Source of the DNA: Betaproteobacteria bacterium
GTDB taxonomy: Bacteria; Pseudomonadota; Gammaproteobacteria; Burkholderiales; Casimicrobiaceae
Length of the DNA: 64,000 nt
Assembly: GCA_016717855.1 (NCBI GenBank)
Contig: JADKEV010000018.1
Span: forward strand, 65,996 to 129,995
Reading direction: 5' to 3'
Shown here in pieces: positions 45,155-53,772 of the stretch (positions are counted from its first letter, which is position 1; each line of letters starts with the position of its first letter). Both the position numbers and the translations under genes were made by a program. A model generated the notes under the pieces. The model was not told the origin of the DNA and did no database searches. It saw only the letters and a list, made by a program, of their open reading frames with translations.

Positions 45155-45654
45155 TGGATCACGATCCCGCCGCGCTCGGCATTGAAGTCGATCAGCACAA
45201 CTTGCCCCGGCACTGCGACGATGTTCTGCTCGCGCTCGAAATTGAAGCCCGGAACGCGCACGTCGTCGTTGAACTGCACGCGCAGCCGGTGCGCGCCCGC
45301 CGCGATCGGAATCCGCCGGTAGCCGGCGGCCGGGCCGTCCCGCGACAAGCCCGACGGCGAGAACGACTCGTCGATCAGTGTGCCGCCATCGAAGTCCACG
45401 CGCACGCGCACCGGCGAACGCGCGCGCGGGCAATCGGCCTGCGTGCGCAACTGCGCGGGCATCTTCGCCAGTTCTTCGGCCGAGCGCTGCCGGCAATCGA
45501 CGGTGATCTTGCCCGGATGCTTGAACGACAGGCGCAGCAGCGCCGCGTCCTCGGGCAGATGCCGGTACCGCGGCGCGGTCGAGAAGTAGCCGATGCATAG
45601 CGCGAACAACGCATACAGCGCCGCCTGCCCGGTGTAACGCAGCGCCTTGTTCAT
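45151..45654 (-). CDS. Anchored periplasmic protein of unknown function in heme-copper operon
   Basis: Protein of 167 residues: one N-terminal membrane helix (ALYALFALCIGYFS), then a periplasmic domain rich in beta-strand pattern with two cysteines (VDCRQR and ADCPRA) and the end DVRVPGFNFEREQNIVAVPG, then QVVLIDFNAERGGIVIQ. I do not recognise the family. Its place between the cytochrome b fusion and the divergent subunit I, with 4-base overlaps on both sides, suggests it is a structural subunit or assembly factor, perhaps taking the place of subunit II. Confidence 0.6.
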   Translation of the reverse strand: MNKALRYTGQAALYALFALCIGYFSTAPRYRHLPEDAALLRLSFKHPGKITVDCRQRSAEELAKMPAQLRTQADCPRARSPVRVRVDFDGGTLIDESFSPSGLSRDGPAAGYRRIPIAAGAHRLRVQFNDDVRVPGFNFEREQNIVAVPGQVVLIDFNAERGGIVIQ

Positions 45655-47244
45655 GCCGCCCCCGTGCGCGCGACCGGCGCGGCGCCGGTGCTGCCGTTGC
45701 GCCCCGGCAGCGCCGCCCGCAGCGCGGCGAGCTCGCCCGCCAGCGCCCTGGCGTCCGCGCATCGGGCCAAGCGCACGCGGGCGGCAGGCACACTGGCGCG
45801 CAGATGCGGCTCGCGAGCGCCGGTGATGCGCTCTTCCATCCAGCGCGCGCCGAAGCGGAACTCGCAATCGCCGTCTGCGCACGCGGCGGCCAGCACGCCA
45901 GCCGCCCCATTCCTGAGCGCGAAGTCGATGAACCCGGGGCAGCATCGCGATGCACGGGAGTTCCAGCACGGCCGTGTCCGCACCGCGCAGGCCCGCCGCA
46001 ACCGCGCCGCGGCCGCAGGCAAACACGACGACGCCGGCCGCTTGGTGCAGGACCGCGAGGGCCGCAAGCAGGCGCTGGCGCAACGCGTCGATCGGCAACT
46101 GCGGCATGTCGATTCCGGTCAGCAAAGTCTCGACCGAGCGGAACGGGCTCGACGAGGGGCAGGCGCCGGTGCAGATGCCGCAGCCGGCGCACAGGTCTTC
46201 CTGCACCCGCGCCTGCCGTTCGCCCGCCCGCCCCGCCGCTGGCGACACCATGACGATCGCGGCATATGGGCAGTCCGCAACGCAGTAGCCGCAGCCGCTG
46301 CAGTAGCGCGTATCGACGACCGCGGCCGGCGCCTTCGCCGCCGGCCACAGCCACGGCAGCGCGGCGAGCAGCAGCGTGAGCGCACCCAGCAACAGCCAGA
46401 CTTCCGCCGCCGACCAGCGGTAGAGCAGCGGATAGGGGAACAGGTAGAACCAGTCGATCCCGAGCAGCTGCGGCACGCGCGCGAGATCGGCGGGCGCCTG
46501 CGACACGGCCGGCGCCGCCAGCGACAGCGCCAGCAGCATGCCCAGCGTCGCCCAGCCCAGACGACGGTCCGGACGCGTCACCGCGCCCGCGAGCCGCTGG
46601 ACGTGTATCCACAGGCCCAGCAGCAGGAACAGCGGGACCCCGATGTGCAGAAAAACCAGCAACGAGAACAGGCGGTCGGAGAGCGTGTCCTCGACCAGGA
46701 AATTGCGCACCATCCCTTCGTCGAAGCCGGGCAGCCACGCGAATAGTTCGGTCGTCGCCACGCCGATGAACTGGGCCAGTTCGTCCCACACCAGCCAGTA
46801 GCCCACGATGCCAGAGGCGAGCGCGAGCCAGAGCAGCGGCACGCCGGTCAGCCACGAGTACCAGCGAAAACCGGTGAACCGGCCGTAGGCGAATTCGCGG
46901 ACCAGATGGGCCAGCATCACCACGACGAAGCCGTCGGCGGCGTAGCGATGCAGGCTGCGCATCACTCCGCCCAGGTACCACTGCTCACGGGTGAGCGCCT
47001 CGACCGAGTGCCAGGCGCCTGCCAGCGACGTGTCGAAGTACGCATAGGCGTAGAGGCCGGTGACGACGATCACCCAGAACAGGTGGAACCCCAGCGCGCC
47101 CAGCTGCCGCAGCGGATTGGCGGCGACGCCGAAGAAGCGGTCGAACCCGCGTTCAAGCGCGCGGAAGCCGGCCGCCAGCAGCCGCCCCCGCGCAACGGGC
47201 GTGGCGCGAGGCAGCGAAGGAATGGCGGTGGCGCGGACGTTCAT
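45651..47244 (-). CDS. Cytochrome b - 2x[4Fe-4S] ferredoxin - MvhD-like fusion, frameshifted
   Basis: About 530 residues. Residues 1-240 form a bc1-type cytochrome b core with four helices and two bis-His heme pairs, H99/H113 and H200/H214, each 14 apart. A further membrane stretch (to about 300) leads to two [4Fe-4S] motifs (C315-x2-C-x2-C-x3-C325 and C352-x2-C-x2-C-x3-C362). The C-terminus is MvhD-like (hydrogenase/Hdr iron-sulfur subunit): VVVFACGRG, LELPCIAMLPGFIDFALRNG, then ACADGDCEFRFGARWMEERI. The frame shifts at 45934-45939 (CCCC for CCC). Starts at 47259 or 47286 are possible; 47244 leaves room for a promoter at the FNR box. There is no bc1 Rieske or cytochrome c1. It overlaps the next gene by 4 bases. 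Confidence 0.8.
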
Positions 47245-47298
47245 CGGAGTTTGCTGCATGACAAGCGGCGATGATCCGTCGCGCATGGCCGTGAAGCT

Positions 47299-47312
47299 TT
47301 GATGTCAATCAA
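47299..47312 (-). promoter_or_regulatory. FNR/DNR-type box (TTGAT-N4-ATCAA) before cytochrome b fusion
   Basis: TTGATGTCAATCAA is a perfect match to the FNR/CRP-FNR consensus, centred about 61 bp upstream of the ATG at 47244. Placed at -41.5 it would give a transcript start near 47264, making it an internal promoter for the distal half of the operon. It overlaps the end of the SCO gene. Confidence 0.7.
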
Positions 47313-48115
47313 ACATGTTCCGGCGGGCGGCGCGACTGCCCGATCAGGAACCAGACGATCGCGATCAGGATCGATGCACCGGCGAAGATCTCGACGAACA
47401 GCGAATAGTTCAGCCGGTAGCGGCCGGCCGCCGGATCGTAGACCGTGCAGAACAGCTTGACCTTCGTCCACACCGCGGCGACCGAGACCTCGCCGCCCGC
47501 CTGGCCCGACAACAGTTCCTTGAGCGGCCCGACCAGCATCGGCAGGTCGAACGACTCGCCGTAGATCTGCCGGTAGATCACCCCCTCTGCGTCGACCACG
47601 GTCAGTTGCGTCAGGTGATCGAAGCCCTTGGGCGTGGCGTAGTACGTGAAGCCGAAGTCGCGGGCCAGCGCCGGCACGTCCGGCGCCGGGGGCGCCAGGA
47701 ATTCCCAGCGCGGGTCGTCTACGCCGGCCTTGCGCGCGAACGCGGCCAGCGCGTCCGGATTGTCGAACGGCTGGTTGAAGCCGATGCTGACGACCTGGAA
47801 ACTGTCGTTCCCCAGCGCCTGCCGCGCGGCGGCCACCGCGCGGGCCAGAAACTGCGTGGTTGCCGGGCACACCTGGAAACAGGACGTGTAGATGAAGCTG
47901 ACCACCAGCGGCTTGCCGCGATAGTCGGCAAGGCGCACGTTGCGGTGCAGCCGGTCGGTGAAGGCATGATCGCCCGCCGGCTTGCCGATCACCGCCTGGC
48001 TGATGCCGACCGCGCGCTCGGCGTCCGGCACGTTCAGCTCCTGCGCCGCTGCCGCGGCGCACGCCAGCATGGCCCCGAGCAGCAGCGATGCCGGCGCGAG
48101 CGGGGCCATGGCCAT
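47309..48115 (-). CDS. SCO1/SenC-family copper chaperone
   Basis: Protein of 268 residues with an N-terminal signal (LLLGAMLACAAAAA), the thioredoxin-fold copper motif CFQVC in VVSFIYTSCFQVCPATTQF, the conserved downstream His in KGFDHLTQLTVVDAEG, and an unusual C-terminal membrane helix (SLFVEIFAGASILIAIVWFLIG). It delivers copper to CuA or CuB sites. Its presence after norY-type genes matches the norSY-senC clusters described in ammonia oxidisers. It starts 10 bases after cyoE; a second ATG two codons on is possible. Confidence 0.88.
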   Translation of the reverse strand: MAMAPLAPASLLLGAMLACAAAAAQELNVPDAERAVGISQAVIGKPAGDHAFTDRLHRNVRLADYRGKPLVVSFIYTSCFQVCPATTQFLARAVAAARQALGNDSFQVVSIGFNQPFDNPDALAAFARKAGVDDPRWEFLAPPAPDVPALARDFGFTYYATPKGFDHLTQLTVVDAEGVIYRQIYGESFDLPMLVGPLKELLSGQAGGEVSVAAVWTKVKLFCTVYDPAAGRYRLNYSLFVEIFAGASILIAIVWFLIGQSRRPPEHV

Positions 48116-48125
48116 CGGCGCCGGT

Positions 48126-48992
48126 TCAGCCGGCCCAGGCGGCGTCGAGCATCGCGGCGGCGAGGAGCAACGAGAGCTGCAGCAGCGACGCATGAAAGCA
48201 GGCCATCGCCGTGCGCCGGTTCGGATCCGCGACCAGCCGGACGTTGTAGTACAGGAAGTACGCGCCGCCGATCGCGGCGCCGGCCAGGTAGATCCAGCCG
48301 GGGCGGAACAAGGCCGGCGCGAGCGACGCCGCGACCAGCAGCACGCTGTTGGCGAGTATCGCCCTGGCGGCCCAGGCGTCGCCCTTGACCACGGGCAGCA
48401 TCGGCACTCCCGCCTTTGCGTAGTCGTCATGAAACGCGATGGCCAGGCTCCAGAAATGCGACGGCGTCCAGAGAAAGAGGACCAGCGCCAGCAGCATCGC
48501 CTCGGGCGACAGCGCGGGGGTCACGGTAGCGGCTCCGGCGAGAACGGCGAAGCTGCCCGCCATGCCGCCGATCACGATGTTCCACCACGTCCGCCTCTTG
48601 AGCCAGACGGTGTAGACGACCGCATAGAAGAAGGCGCCCAGGAACGTGAAGATGGCGGCAACTGGATTGACGGCGTGCCACGCCACGGCGACCGGCAGCA
48701 CGGTGAGCAGCACGATCAGCGTCAGCCATCCGCGATGCGCGTGCAGCACGCCGGTGGCGAACGGCCGCCGGCGGGTCCGGTCCATCTTCCGGTCCAGATC
48801 GACTTCGTAGTACTGGTTGAAGGCCCCGGCGCTGGCCGACGACAGCAGCACGGCCAGGCCCAGGATCGCGACCTGCCACAGCGGCACCTGCGGCCCCGGC
48901 GTGATCGCGATGCCGGCCAGCGCCGTGATCGCGATCACGATGCCGATCCGCAGCTTGAACACGTTGAAGATCAGCCTGGCGGTTCTACCCAT
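48126..48992 (-). CDS. cyoE: Protoheme IX farnesyltransferase (heme O synthase)
   Basis: UbiA-type membrane prenyltransferase of 288 residues. The first Asp-rich motif is NQYYEVDLDRKMDRTRRRP, the second region is FLWTPSHFWSLAIAFHDDYAKAGVPMLPV, and about eight hydrophobic helices are visible. It makes heme O from protoheme, the precursor of heme A. Together with two CtaA-type genes in the window it implies that heme O or heme A serves the heme-copper enzymes encoded here. It sits 52 bases after the subunit I gene. Confidence 0.93.
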   Translation of the reverse strand: MGRTARLIFNVFKLRIGIVIAITALAGIAITPGPQVPLWQVAILGLAVLLSSASAGAFNQYYEVDLDRKMDRTRRRPFATGVLHAHRGWLTLIVLLTVLPVAVAWHAVNPVAAIFTFLGAFFYAVVYTVWLKRRTWWNIVIGGMAGSFAVLAGAATVTPALSPEAMLLALVLFLWTPSHFWSLAIAFHDDYAKAGVPMLPVVKGDAWAARAILANSVLLVAASLAPALFRPGWIYLAGAAIGGAYFLYYNVRLVADPNRRTAMACFHASLLQLSLLLAAAMLDAAWAG

Positions 48993-49044
48993 CGCATCCT
49001 CCGTTCGCTGTTGTGCGCCGCGGCATTCGGTCCCGGACCCGGCC

Positions 49045-50745
49045 TCAGCTCAGGCCCCAGACGGTGGACAGGTACTTCCAGTTCACGAAGTAGTACAGGA
49101 CGAACGCGACCAGGAAGACCATGGCGAACACGAACGTGCCGGGGGCGGCGAAGCCGGCGGTGCCGCCGTGTCCGGTCAGCGCGCCCACGACCGGCATGCG
49201 CAGCACGGCGCGTTCGCGGCCGTAGGTGCCGGCATCGAGGCGCTTGCCGAACAGGATCGAGCCGACGGTGACCAGCACGTACATCGCCCCACCGACGACC
49301 GCGATGAGCGCCGCGACGCCCATGATCGCGATCATCAGCAGCGCGGTTCCCGGGAACTCGTACGGCAGCGCGGCGCCGGCGAACGTGATGTCCCAGTGGC
49401 GGCGCGGCACCCCCAGCGTGCCCGCCCCCATCATCGCCAGGCAGAACAGCGCCATGCCGATGCCGAAGACATAGGGCTGCAGCTTGGCCACTCCGGGCAG
49501 GATCAGCTCGCGCTTGAACAGCGTGGGCACCAGGAAGTAGGTCAGCGACATGAACGCCAGCGTCGTCCCGATCACCACCGTGGCATGGAAGTGCCCCGGC
49601 ACGTACAGCGTGTTGTGGATGATCATGTTCAATTGCTCGGTGCCCATCATCACGCCGGTGATGCCGCCCAGGAAGCCGAACCCGACCAGCGAGATGAACA
49701 TCCCGGAGAACACCGGATTACCCCACGGCGCGCGGCGCAGCCACTCGAACAGCCCGCGGGTGAAGCCCTTTTCGCGCTGCGCGACTTCGATCGCGCCGGG
49801 AATGGTCAGGCCGTGGATCATCGAGGCCAGCACGGCCAGGTACATCGCGTAGCTGGTGTTGAACACCTTCCATTCGACGGAGAGGCCAGGGTCCGACAGC
49901 AGGTGGTGCGCGCTCGCCAGTTGCAGGAACAGGATGTAGAGGAAGAAGGCCATCCGGCTGACTTTCTCCGACATCGGCTTGGCGCCGAACACGATCGCGG
50001 CGATCGCGTACCAGACCGCGATGTGCGCGGCGACGTTGATCTGCTGCGACGAGTGGCCGAACGCCCACCAGATCGTCCGGTACATCAGCGGATCGATGTG
50101 GCTGATGTAGCCCGCCGACCACAGGAAGGTCGGGATCAGGATGATGGCGCCCGAGGCGATGGTGAAGATCGCGATGATGCACGCGGTCATCGCGCCGAAC
50201 ACGACCAGCGGGATCGACCCCTCGTAGGTCTTCTCCGCCTTGGCGATGACCAGCGTGCCCATGAAGATGAAGCAGCCGATCAGCGCGCCGACCGCGAACA
50301 GGATCAGCCCCAGGTAGAACGACCAGTGCCCCGGCAGCGGCACGTACGAGGTCATCATCACCGTCGAATCGCCCTTGAACACCGTGAAGTTGACGGTCAC
50401 CGAGCCGATCAGCATCAGCGCGAACGCGGCCCACGCCACGCGCGGCGCCGCCAGCCGCGACTTCAGCAGCGTCGACGAACAGAAGTACAGGATGGCGATT
50501 TCGAAGAAGATGATCCAGAAGATCAGCATGTCGATGCCGTGCGCGGTGAGCATCATGTAGAAATTGTCGGCCTGGACCAGGTGGATCGCCTGCCAGCGCG
50601 TGAGCGCCATCACGATCGCGAGGATGCCGCCGACAAGCAGGAACACGACGGCGACGACGGCGTTGGCCTTGATCAGCGACTCGGCCGACTTGTGGTACTG
50701 GAGCCCGGTGCGCGGGCAGGTCCGGAATTGTTCCGCATTGGCCAT
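49045..50745 (-). CDS. norY: Heme-copper subunit I without active-site Tyr (NorY/sNOR-like NO reductase)
   Basis: Membrane protein of 566 residues with about 12-14 helices. Ligands: His69 (LTAHGIDMLIFW), His231 (WWAFGHSSQQINVA), His280-His281 (QLASAHHLLSDPG), and His385/His387 (VPGHFHATV). In O2 reductases the helix VI His is followed by PEVY; here it is His-Ser-Ser-Gln-Gln, so the cross-linked Tyr is missing. This, with an adjacent CuA subunit and SCO gene, fits the sNOR (NorSY) group of NO reductases; cytochrome oxidase activity cannot be excluded from sequence alone. The gene follows the CuA gene by 9 bases. Confidence 0.8.
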   Translation of the reverse strand: MANAEQFRTCPRTGLQYHKSAESLIKANAVVAVVFLLVGGILAIVMALTRWQAIHLVQADNFYMMLTAHGIDMLIFWIIFFEIAILYFCSSTLLKSRLAAPRVAWAAFALMLIGSVTVNFTVFKGDSTVMMTSYVPLPGHWSFYLGLILFAVGALIGCFIFMGTLVIAKAEKTYEGSIPLVVFGAMTACIIAIFTIASGAIILIPTFLWSAGYISHIDPLMYRTIWWAFGHSSQQINVAAHIAVWYAIAAIVFGAKPMSEKVSRMAFFLYILFLQLASAHHLLSDPGLSVEWKVFNTSYAMYLAVLASMIHGLTIPGAIEVAQREKGFTRGLFEWLRRAPWGNPVFSGMFISLVGFGFLGGITGVMMGTEQLNMIIHNTLYVPGHFHATVVIGTTLAFMSLTYFLVPTLFKRELILPGVAKLQPYVFGIGMALFCLAMMGAGTLGVPRRHWDITFAGAALPYEFPGTALLMIAIMGVAALIAVVGGAMYVLVTVGSILFGKRLDAGTYGRERAVLRMPVVGALTGHGGTAGFAAPGTFVFAMVFLVAFVLYYFVNWKYLSTVWGLS

Positions 50746-50754
50746 GTCATCCCC

Positions 50755-51294
50755 CTATTTGACGTAGAGCTTGCTCACCATCTTGTGGTGACCAATGCCG
50801 CAGAATTCGTTGCAGACGATCGCGTAGGTGCCGGCGCGGTTGGGCGTGACCTTGAGCACGTGCTCGTAACCCGGCAGGACCTGGACGTTGATGTTCTCCG
50901 GCTGCAGCGAGAACCCGTGCTGGTAGTCCATCGCCGACAGGTGCAGCCGGTAGGTCTTGCCCGCTTCGAGCTCCAGGATCGGCCACCACGACCACAGCCG
51001 CGCGATCAGGTAGACGTCTTCGCCCACCGGCGGATGGACGACCGGAATCTTCTCGTCGGTCTCGGTGCGCACCGTGAACTTGTCGACGACGGCCTGCGCC
51101 TTCTTCGCGTACGCCTCGGGCGTCGTCCGGTACGTTTCGGTCGAGAGGTTCTGCTTTCCATAGACATGCCAGTACGGCATCATGAAGAACATCACCATGC
51201 ACCAGGCGAAGGCGATCAGGATCCAGGTCCCCTCGACCCGGTCCAGCGGCTGCTTCCACCACAGTTTCTCGCCAGGCGGCAGTATCGCGCTCAT
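50755..51294 (-). CDS. norS: CuA-containing heme-copper subunit II (NorS-like)
   Basis: Protein of 179 residues. One N-terminal membrane helix (WILIAFAWCMVMFFMMPYW) is followed by a periplasmic cupredoxin domain. The CuA site is complete: His126 in DYQHGFSLQ, and C161-N-E-F-C165-G-I-G-H169-H-K-M172. It should accept electrons from a soluble cytochrome c or cupredoxin and pass them to subunit I. It is much shorter than A-type CoxB and has one helix only, as in ba3 and NorS subunits. It lies between the 55-residue membrane peptide and subunit I. Confidence 0.85.
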   Translation of the reverse strand: MSAILPPGEKLWWKQPLDRVEGTWILIAFAWCMVMFFMMPYWHVYGKQNLSTETYRTTPEAYAKKAQAVVDKFTVRTETDEKIPVVHPPVGEDVYLIARLWSWWPILELEAGKTYRLHLSAMDYQHGFSLQPENINVQVLPGYEHVLKVTPNRAGTYAIVCNEFCGIGHHKMVSKLYVK

Positions 51295-51340
51295 TTGGAT
51301 TCCTCCTCGATGGTCGTATGCACGGGCTGCGGCGGGCGGT

Positions 51341-51508
51341 TCATTTGGCGATGGGGATGCCGACGATCTCCATCACGCCCCACACGATGTAGATGACGGT
51401 GGGCATGGCGACGCCGAGGAACAGCAGCAGGAACGGGTTTTCCAGGACTTGTTGCATAATGTGCGGGCGCTCTTCTTCGATTGGGGCGGTCTGAACCGGA
51501 TCTGCCAT
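51341..51508 (-). CDS. Small single-helix membrane protein, first gene of norSY-like operon
   Basis: Protein of 55 residues, MADPVQTAPIEEERPHIMQQ, then one hydrophobic helix (FLLLFLGVAMPTVIYIVWGV) ending IPIAK. A good AAGGAG ribosome site lies seven bases before the ATG. It resembles small extra subunits of heme-copper enzymes (CcoQ or ba3 subunit IIa style) by size and position, but no sequence family was recognised. It is 46 bases upstream of the CuA gene. Confidence 0.7.
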   Translation of the reverse strand: MADPVQTAPIEEERPHIMQQVLENPFLLLFLGVAMPTVIYIVWGVMEIVGIPIAK

Positions 51509-51650
51509 GTCTGTCTCCTTGATCGTGTCGATAACCAGCGAATGACCGCCGCTCCTCCCTTCCGCTGTGCCCGGGGCAACGGTCGATCGCGGGCGCCGCG
51601 GGACTTGCTCGTCCAAGCCGCGAATCTACGCACCGGCCGCCGAAATAAAT

Positions 51651-51664
51651 TTGACGCATGTTAA
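51651..51664. promoter_or_regulatory. FNR/DNR-like box between norSY-like operon and ctaA
   Basis: TTGACGCATGTTAA matches the TTGAT-N4-ATCAA pattern at 8 of 10 fixed positions. It is in an AT-rich patch of the 252-bp divergent region, about 143 bp from the 55-residue peptide gene and 97 bp from ctaA. The match is imperfect. Confidence 0.5.
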
Positions 51665-51760
51665 AAATTCGCAAGCTCGCCCGGCCGGAGAACGCCGGCC
51701 CGCAGCCGCTGCAGCGCAACAATCGCGCACCACTCACCCGGCGCTAGAACTTCTCCGACC

Positions 51761-52818
51761 ATGGCCATGACGTACTCGACCACCCTCGATTCCCACTACT
51801 ACCGCGGGTCGGAGCGCGCCGTCGCCGCGTGGCTGCTGGTGTGCTGCGCGCTGGTGTTCGCGATGGTCGTCGTCGGCGGGGTCACCCGCCTGACCCACTC
51901 CGGGCTGTCCATCGTCGAGTGGCAGCCGATCATGGGCACGCTGCCGCCGCTGAACGCGGCCGAGTGGCAGGAAGCGTTCCTGAAGTACCAGCAGACGCCG
52001 GAGTTCAGGAAGGTCAATCACGCGATGGCGCTGGAAGAGTTCAAGGGCATCTTCTGGTGGGAGTACTTTCACCGCCTGCTCGGCCGCGTGATCGGCGTGG
52101 TCTTCCTGCTGCCGCTGCTGTGGTTCGCGGCGCGCCGGCGCATCGACCGCCCGCTGGCGTACAAGCTGGCTGCCATCTTCATCCTGGGGGGGCTGCAGGG
52201 GCGATGGGCTGGTACATGGTGAAGTCCGGACTGGTCGACGACCCGCGGGTCTCGCAGTACCGGCTGACCGCGCACCTGGGCCTGGCCTTCCTGATCTTCG
52301 CCGCGATGTTCTGGGTCGCGCTGGACCTGCTATGCCGGCAGGCCGACGCAGGCAGCGCGTGGTCGCCGGCGCGGTTGCGCCACGCGGCGTCCTGGCTCGT
52401 CGGGCTGGTCTTCCTGATGGTGCTCAGCGGCGGCCTGGTCGCCGGCATCCGCGCCGGCTTCGCGTACAACACGTTCCCGCTGATGAACGGGCACTTCGTG
52501 CCGCCCGAGATCCTGATGATCGAGCCGTGGTGGCTGAACTTCTTCTACAACATGGCCACGGTGCAGTTCGACCACCGGCTGCTCGCGTGGCTGCTGGCCG
52601 CGCTGGTGCCGTGGTTCTGGTTCGCGTCGCGCAAGCACGACCTGGCGCCCCGCGCCCGGCTGGGCGCGAACCTGTTGCTGGGCATGCTGGTCATCCAGAT
52701 CGCGCTGGGCATATCGACCTTGCTGCTGGTCGTGCCCCTGTCGCTGGCGGCCCTGCACCAGGCGGGCGCGATGCTGCTGTTCGCCGCGGCCCTCTTCACG
52801 CGGCACGCGTTGCGGTAG
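51761..52818 (+). CDS. ctaA: Heme A synthase, COX15/CtaA type, frameshifted
   Basis: Membrane enzyme of about 352 residues oxidising heme O to heme A. Family blocks: VVVGGVTRLTHSGLSIVEWQPIMG, WWEYFHRLLGRVIGVVFLLPL, RLTAHLGLAFLIFA, NTFPLMNGHFVPPE, VQFDHRLLAWLLA and ALHQAGAMLLF, containing the four heme-ligand histidines. The loops lack the Cys pairs of Bacillus CtaA. At about 52196-52202 a run of four G where five are expected shifts the frame (GGLQG, then AMGWYMVKSGLVDDP in the other frame), a typical homopolymer error. It is divergent from the norSY-like operon. Confidence 0.92.
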
Positions 52819-52848
52819 AGGCTCTTCGCGCCGCCTGCTTCCGAAGTT

Positions 52849-52995
52849 CCGTAGGATGGGTGGAGCGCAGCGATACCCATCTGGTCGATACGCAACGCAC
52901 AATTCCGGTCGCGGCAAAACGCCAACAGGGTGACACCCGCCAGGCGCTCTCCGAACGATCGTGATGGGTATCGCTTTGCTCCGCCCATCCTACGG
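52849..52995. repeat. REP/MITE-like element with 33-bp terminal inverted repeats
   Basis: The 33 bases at 52849-52881 (starting CCGTAGGATGGGTGGAGCGC) are repeated in inverted form at 52963-52995 with only a few mismatches, enclosing about 81 bp with no gene. The GTAGGATGGG...CCCATC arms are of the kind seen as dispersed palindromic repeats in many beta- and gammaproteobacteria. It lies between ctaA and the hemolysin III-type gene and may also act as an RNA-end structure. No transposase gene is near. Confidence 0.8.
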
Positions 52996-53030
52996 CAGTT
53001 GCGGCGGCATGGACGTGGCGCAGCGCGGCG

Positions 53031-53648
53031 TCACACGACGTAGATGACGATGGCCAGGAAGTGGGCGATGCTGCCGCCGAGCACGAACAGGTGCCAGATG
53101 CCGTGGAAGTGGCGGATGCGCTCGTCGAAGGAATAGAAGGCGATTCCGCCCGTGTACAGGATTCCCCCCGCGATCAACAGGCCGAGTCCGCGCGTTCCGA
53201 GTTCCTCCGCCAGCGGCGAGACGAGGAACGCGCCCATCCACCCCATGCCGACGTAGATGACCACCGACAGGATGCGCGCGCCCTTGCCGAAGATGAACTC
53301 CTGGACGACGCCCACGCAGGCCAGGCCCCACGCCAGCCCGAAGAACGTCCACCCCAGCGCCCCGCGCAACGTGACCAGGCAGAACGGCGTGTAGGTGCCG
53401 GCGATCAGGAAGTAGATCGCGCAGTGGTCGAGCTTGCGCAGGACGTCCTTGGCCCTGCCGCGCACGCTGTGGTAGATCGTCGACGCGGCGTAGAGGAAGA
53501 CCAGCGTCGCGCCGAAGACGCTGACCGCGACGATCTTCCACGCGTCGCCGGTGCGCGCCGCGGCGGCCACCATGATCACCGTGCCGATCGCGGCGAACAC
53601 GGCGCCGGCCAGATGGCTGATGCTGTTGAAACGCTCGCCGTGGTACAT
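53031..53648 (-). CDS. Hemolysin III family (PAQR-type) membrane protein
   Basis: Membrane protein of 205 residues with seven predicted helices. The family's metal-binding residues are visible: FNSISHLAGAVFAAIG (His), AASTIYHSVRGRAKDVLRKLDHCAIYFLIAGTYTPF, and near the end RIRHFHGIWHLFVLGGSIAHF (His residues). TrhA/YqfA-type proteins of this group are thought to be membrane hydrolases or to influence membrane energetics. The ATG at 53648 is chosen over upstream in-frame ATGs without homology. There is no obvious link to the adjacent respiratory genes. Confidence 0.87.
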   Translation of the reverse strand: MYHGERFNSISHLAGAVFAAIGTVIMVAAAARTGDAWKIVAVSVFGATLVFLYAASTIYHSVRGRAKDVLRKLDHCAIYFLIAGTYTPFCLVTLRGALGWTFFGLAWGLACVGVVQEFIFGKGARILSVVIYVGMGWMGAFLVSPLAEELGTRGLGLLIAGGILYTGGIAFYSFDERIRHFHGIWHLFVLGGSIAHFLAIVIYVV

Positions 53649-53772
53649 GCCGATTGCCCTTGCGAAATCCGGAGTGGCTGCCCTGCGACACGCTCCTCCC
53701 GCAAGCCGCACGCCGATTGTTGCACGCATCGTTCCGGCGCGGTGGCGAATTCAGGCAGCGGCCCGTGATTTC

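Noticed and set aside
45651..46067. Separate short gene for the MvhD-like part
   Set aside because: The two frames join exactly at a C run inside the conserved segment, with no start codon or ribosome site at the join; a frameshift in one gene is simpler.
45651..47244. Cytochrome b gene as part of a bc1 complex
   Set aside because: No Rieske subunit or cytochrome c1 is adjacent, and the C-terminal cytochrome b half is replaced by Fe-S domains.
52819..53030. CRISPR-like repeat near ctaA
   Set aside because: Only two copies, and they are inverted rather than direct; it is a terminal inverted repeat element.
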